The notes under the pieces were generated by a model that was given only the letters and a program-made list of their open reading frames with translations, was not told where the DNA came from and made no database searches. Below, one piece after another: positions 33,295-35,349 of a stretch of DNA of 35,349 nucleotides (its first letter is position 1; each line of letters starts with the position of its first letter). The position numbers and the translations under genes were made by a program. The DNA comes from CAZAMI01 sp964627805 (GTDB lineage Archaea; Thermoproteota; Thermoprotei_A; Sulfolobales; NBVN01): contig CAZVLA010000043.1 in the NCBI GenBank assembly GCA_964627805.1, forward strand, positions 1-35,349, in the 5' to 3' direction.

Positions 33295-34488
33295 TCACCC
33301 AGTAGCTAACACGCATGTTGAGTTGCCCGTAATTACCTTAACAGCCTTATTACCCCAGTCGTGGGTTTCGTAGTATATCGTGGCTACCTCACCCTTACTT
33401 AGCATACCGACTACGTCCCACCTACTAACTACTGATTCATTACATGACCACCTACCCCTGAAGTATATCTTAACCCCATTAACTACTACGTAGTCACTAC
33501 CCACCTCCTCAATAGTCCCTGATACCTTACTCACTGACCCCTCACTACTGACTACTGATGTCGCTGAGTTAGTTGCTTGGGTGCTGTTAAGTGGTTCGGA
33601 GCCCGTAGTAGTTACTGTTAGTGACTCCTCATGACCTCCGCGGCTTAGGTAGCAGACCTCATTACCTAGTTCTATCCTCACAGCCTTCAAGCCGAATTCC
33701 TTAACCTCAGCAACTACCTTAACCTCATCACCCTCCCTTACCTTCTTAAGTAGTTCCTCCCAGTTCATTGTCTCATTACCGCATACCCACTCACCCTTCA
33801 CGTATACCTTAGTACTTAGTACTATGTACTGACTACTTAATGACTTACTAATTACCTCACCACTTAACGTCTCATTAATCCTTTCATGTTCCTCACGACT
33901 CAACTCCTGAGTGGCTACGTTAGTTACTGATGTAGTAGCTACTTCAGTTACCTCCTTAGGTAGTTCCTTAACTACGTATAGCCTAACCTTAGCCACCTCA
34001 GCATTACCGTATGGGCAGTTGTACTTGAACGTAATGGTTACTGAGCCATTACCTAGTACCCTAACGTAGAGGACCTCAGTAGCTCTAGAGCCGTCACTAC
34101 TTACTTCAGGACCTACCTCCTTAACCACGGATGCGTTAACTGCTGACGCGCTTAATGACCACCTACCGTACTTACAGGGTACGTGACTGAAGTACACCGT
34201 AGCTACTAACTTAACCTCAGCACCTACCCCACTAACGTATACCTCAGCAGGGCACACAACTAACTTATCAGGACCTACGGAAGACACTACGCAACCCCTA
34301 CCAACTACCGAAGCATTAACTGAGCTAGATACACCACCCCCACCACCAACCAACGACACCGTACTAACCGATACCTCACTAACCACACCACCTACACTAC
34401 CAACCAAACCACTCACACCACTAACTAACACAGGCGTAGAAGCTACCAACACAGCCACAACCACCGAAACCACAAGACCCAACCTCAT
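33295..34488 (-). CDS. secreted protein with two tandem Cys-containing OB-like (DUF5666-like) domains
   Basis: The protein of 397 aa, counted from ATG 34488, has a signal peptide (about 3-24), a beta-rich N-terminal half (about 60-180) with several Cys, and two homologous domains at about 210-281 and 320-395. Each has the order S/GTI-strand, VYVKGEWVC or IYFRGRWSC, a short helix (WEEL or RWDVV), GDEV or GEVA, then KAV and a closing Cys; Cys236/279 and 349/392 could form disulfides. The domains look like DUF5666/OB folds. I reject the longer frame to 34650, since ATG 34488 has GGTGAT before it and a TATA box at 34521-34530. It forms a pair with the small His-rich membrane protein. Confidence 0.75.
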   Translation of the reverse strand: MRLGLVVSVVVAVLVASTPVLVSGVSGLVGSVGGVVSEVSVSTVSLVGGGGGVSSSVNASVVGRGCVVSSVGPDKLVVCPAEVYVSGVGAEVKLVATVYFSHVPCKYGRWSLSASAVNASVVKEVGPEVSSDGSRATEVLYVRVLGNGSVTITFKYNCPYGNAEVAKVRLYVVKELPKEVTEVATTSVTNVATQELSREEHERINETLSGEVISKSLSSQYIVLSTKVYVKGEWVCGNETMNWEELLKKVREGDEVKVVAEVKEFGLKAVRIELGNEVCYLSRGGHEESLTVTTTGSEPLNSTQATNSATSVVSSEGSVSKVSGTIEEVGSDYVVVNGVKIYFRGRWSCNESVVSRWDVVGMLSKGEVATIYYETHDWGNKAVKVITGNSTCVLATG

Positions 34489-34673
34489 ACCATCACCGAA
34501 ACCCAAGAACCAAACCAGGGTTTTAAGAAGCATGTACGATTCGTCTATAACAACAAAACAACACCACCAGCCAAACATCAAAAGAAAGCAACACCATACT
34601 AACCTCCCCCCAAACCCCCATAAGGGAAAATCCCTACTCAAGAGACACAAATTAATGAGATAATTAACACATC
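34489..34673 (-). promoter_or_regulatory. non-coding stretch between right CRISPR trailer and secreted-protein gene
   Basis: On -, CTTCTTAAAA (comp. 34521-34530) is a TATA box 33-42 nt before ATG 34488. A hairpin AGGGA-AAA-TCCCT sits at 34623-34635. CCCCCATAAGGGAA just before it resembles the CRISPR repeat lacking two bases, but in opposite orientation to the array. From 34561 to 34620 the + strand is 88% A+C (53 of 60). No gene is supported here. Confidence 0.5.
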
Positions 34674-35349
34674 CTTTCTATTCCCTTATATGGGATCGTT
34701 GCGGGGTTACCTTAGGTCTTGGTCTCTGAACGGGCTTAGCTTTCTATTCCCTTATATGGGATCCTGAGCTTGAAGATTGGGAAGTAGCGGAATGGGAAGA
34801 AGAGGCTTTCTATTCCCTTATATGGGATCTAACAGTCTCTAGTTGGTTGGTGATATTCCTTAGCTCCGCTAACTTTCTATTCCCTTATATGGGATCAGCC
34901 CTCACCAACGGACTTCTGGGGGGCCATCTCATACGTCTCTTTCTATTCCCTTATATGGGATCTACAAAAAAATGCATTTTCTACACAACAATTGAGGGAG
35001 ACCCCATCTTTCTATTCCCTTATATGGGATCTTTCAGTCCCTAATACGTAGGTAATTAACTTAAGTAAACTTTCTATTCCCTTATATGGGATCAAAACTA
35101 AAGAGGTGACAGGTGTAGTTGCCCCTCATACTAGTTACTTTCTATTCCCTTATATGGGATCATTAAGGAGTGTTCAAGTACGACATTATGTAAAGCATAT
35201 CAACTTTCTATTCCCTTATATGGGATCATAGACGGGTGGATTGAGTGGGAGTCCCTCAACTACGGCTCGCTTTCTATTCCCTTATATGGGATCTTCACGG
35301 ATCGGCACGTCAATACCGTAATGCCTCAACGCACTTTCTATTCCCTTAT
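34674..35349 (-). CRISPR. CRISPR array, right, same repeat in opposite orientation, truncated at the window end
   Basis: Ten complete copies and one partial copy of the left-array repeat lie in reverse complement at 34674-34697, 34740-34763, 34806-34829, 34873-34896, 34939-34962, 35008-35031, 35070-35093, 35138-35161, 35204-35227, 35270-35293 and 35334-35349 (16 nt, cut by the window edge). The ten spacers are 38-45 nt. By the handle rule the array is transcribed on -, with its leader beyond 35349 and its trailer end at 34674, facing the left array across about 34 kb. All visible repeats are identical to those on the left, so both arrays probably use the same Cas machinery. The spacer at 35032-35069 has host-like composition; the others do not. 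An open frame through these repeats, repeating FLFPYMGS, is an artefact. Confidence 0.98.

Noticed and set aside
34489..34650. N-terminal extension of the secreted protein
   Set aside because: Low-complexity Trp/Cys/Gly-rich translation crossing a TATA box; ATG 34488 with GGTGAT and a signal peptide fits better.
34847..35044. Open frame repeating FLFPYMGS
   Set aside because: It is the CRISPR repeat read in one frame; the spacers between have no coding signal.
1..35349. tRNA or rRNA genes
   Set aside because: No T-arm GTTCRANNC context with acceptor pairing, and no rRNA-like conserved stretches, found on reading both strands.
1..35349. A linear replicon with terminal inverted repeats
   Set aside because: The only inverted ends are the CRISPR repeats, with different spacers, and the gene content is chromosomal housekeeping.

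Overview
The window looks like a chromosomal piece of a thermophilic archaeon of the phylum Thermoproteota (crenarchaeal type). The evidence is a 24-nt CRISPR repeat ending in ATAGAAAG, BRE/TATA promoters such as AAAGCTTTTTAA, frequent TTG and GTG starts, an archaeal-type asparaginyl-tRNA synthetase, a UbiA-family ether-lipid prenyltransferase, an HTH_10 (Bat-type) regulator and a 2-oxoacid:ferredoxin oxidoreductase gamma subunit. I cannot name a genus. Codon choice is extreme and uniform over most of the window (GTA, TTA/CTA, AGT, AGG, TAC, GGT), so TACGTA, GTAC, CTTAAG and TAGGTA recur throughout.

Layout. Two CRISPR arrays with the same repeat close the window, in opposite orientation (1-533 on +, 34674-35349 on -). 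Their trailer ends face inward and both are cut by the window edge. No cas gene is present. Between them lie about 34 densely packed genes. From 552 to 4391: a DPM-type glycosyltransferase, an Mth938-like protein, a membrane-anchored extracytoplasmic protein, a COG2426 membrane protein, a small orphan and a B3/4-domain protein. From 4524 to 13586: a large propeller-like surface protein, HtpX protease, an ABC-2 ATPase/permease pair, a NifX-like protein, a methyltransferase, a PadR regulator and a SdpI/DUF1648 membrane protein. From 13583 to 16131 on -: a GH99-like secreted protein, a UbiA prenyltransferase and a dolichol-kinase-like enzyme, which form a possible lipid or lipid-linked glycan operon. 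From 16217 to 18464: asnS, an NfeD-like protein and a lone 2-oxoacid:ferredoxin oxidoreductase gamma subunit.

From 18442 to 27593, all on -: an MFS transporter, an HTH_10 regulator, an Nramp-like transporter, ilvD, a Ca2+-type P-ATPase and a radical SAM protein. From 27741 to 34488: an orphan, a GT4 glycosyltransferase, a secreted transglutaminase-like protein, an RNase Z-like hydrolase, a CBS protein, MoaB, and a secreted tandem-domain protein paired with a small putative heme-binding membrane protein.

Points that stand out: mirror-image strand composition beside the two arrays (90% G+T over 551-660, 84% A+C over 34381-34500); an Nramp-like gene whose conserved first helix is open in frame upstream but has no canonical start, with GTA where the start should be; an ilvD leader that can fold over its own ribosome binding site; a perfect 16-bp inverted repeat after the surface-protein gene; and a SdpI/DUF1648 protein with its domains in the reverse of the usual order, next to a PadR gene. 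Most genes are ordinary housekeeping or membrane genes, and I see no clear new defence or mobile system.
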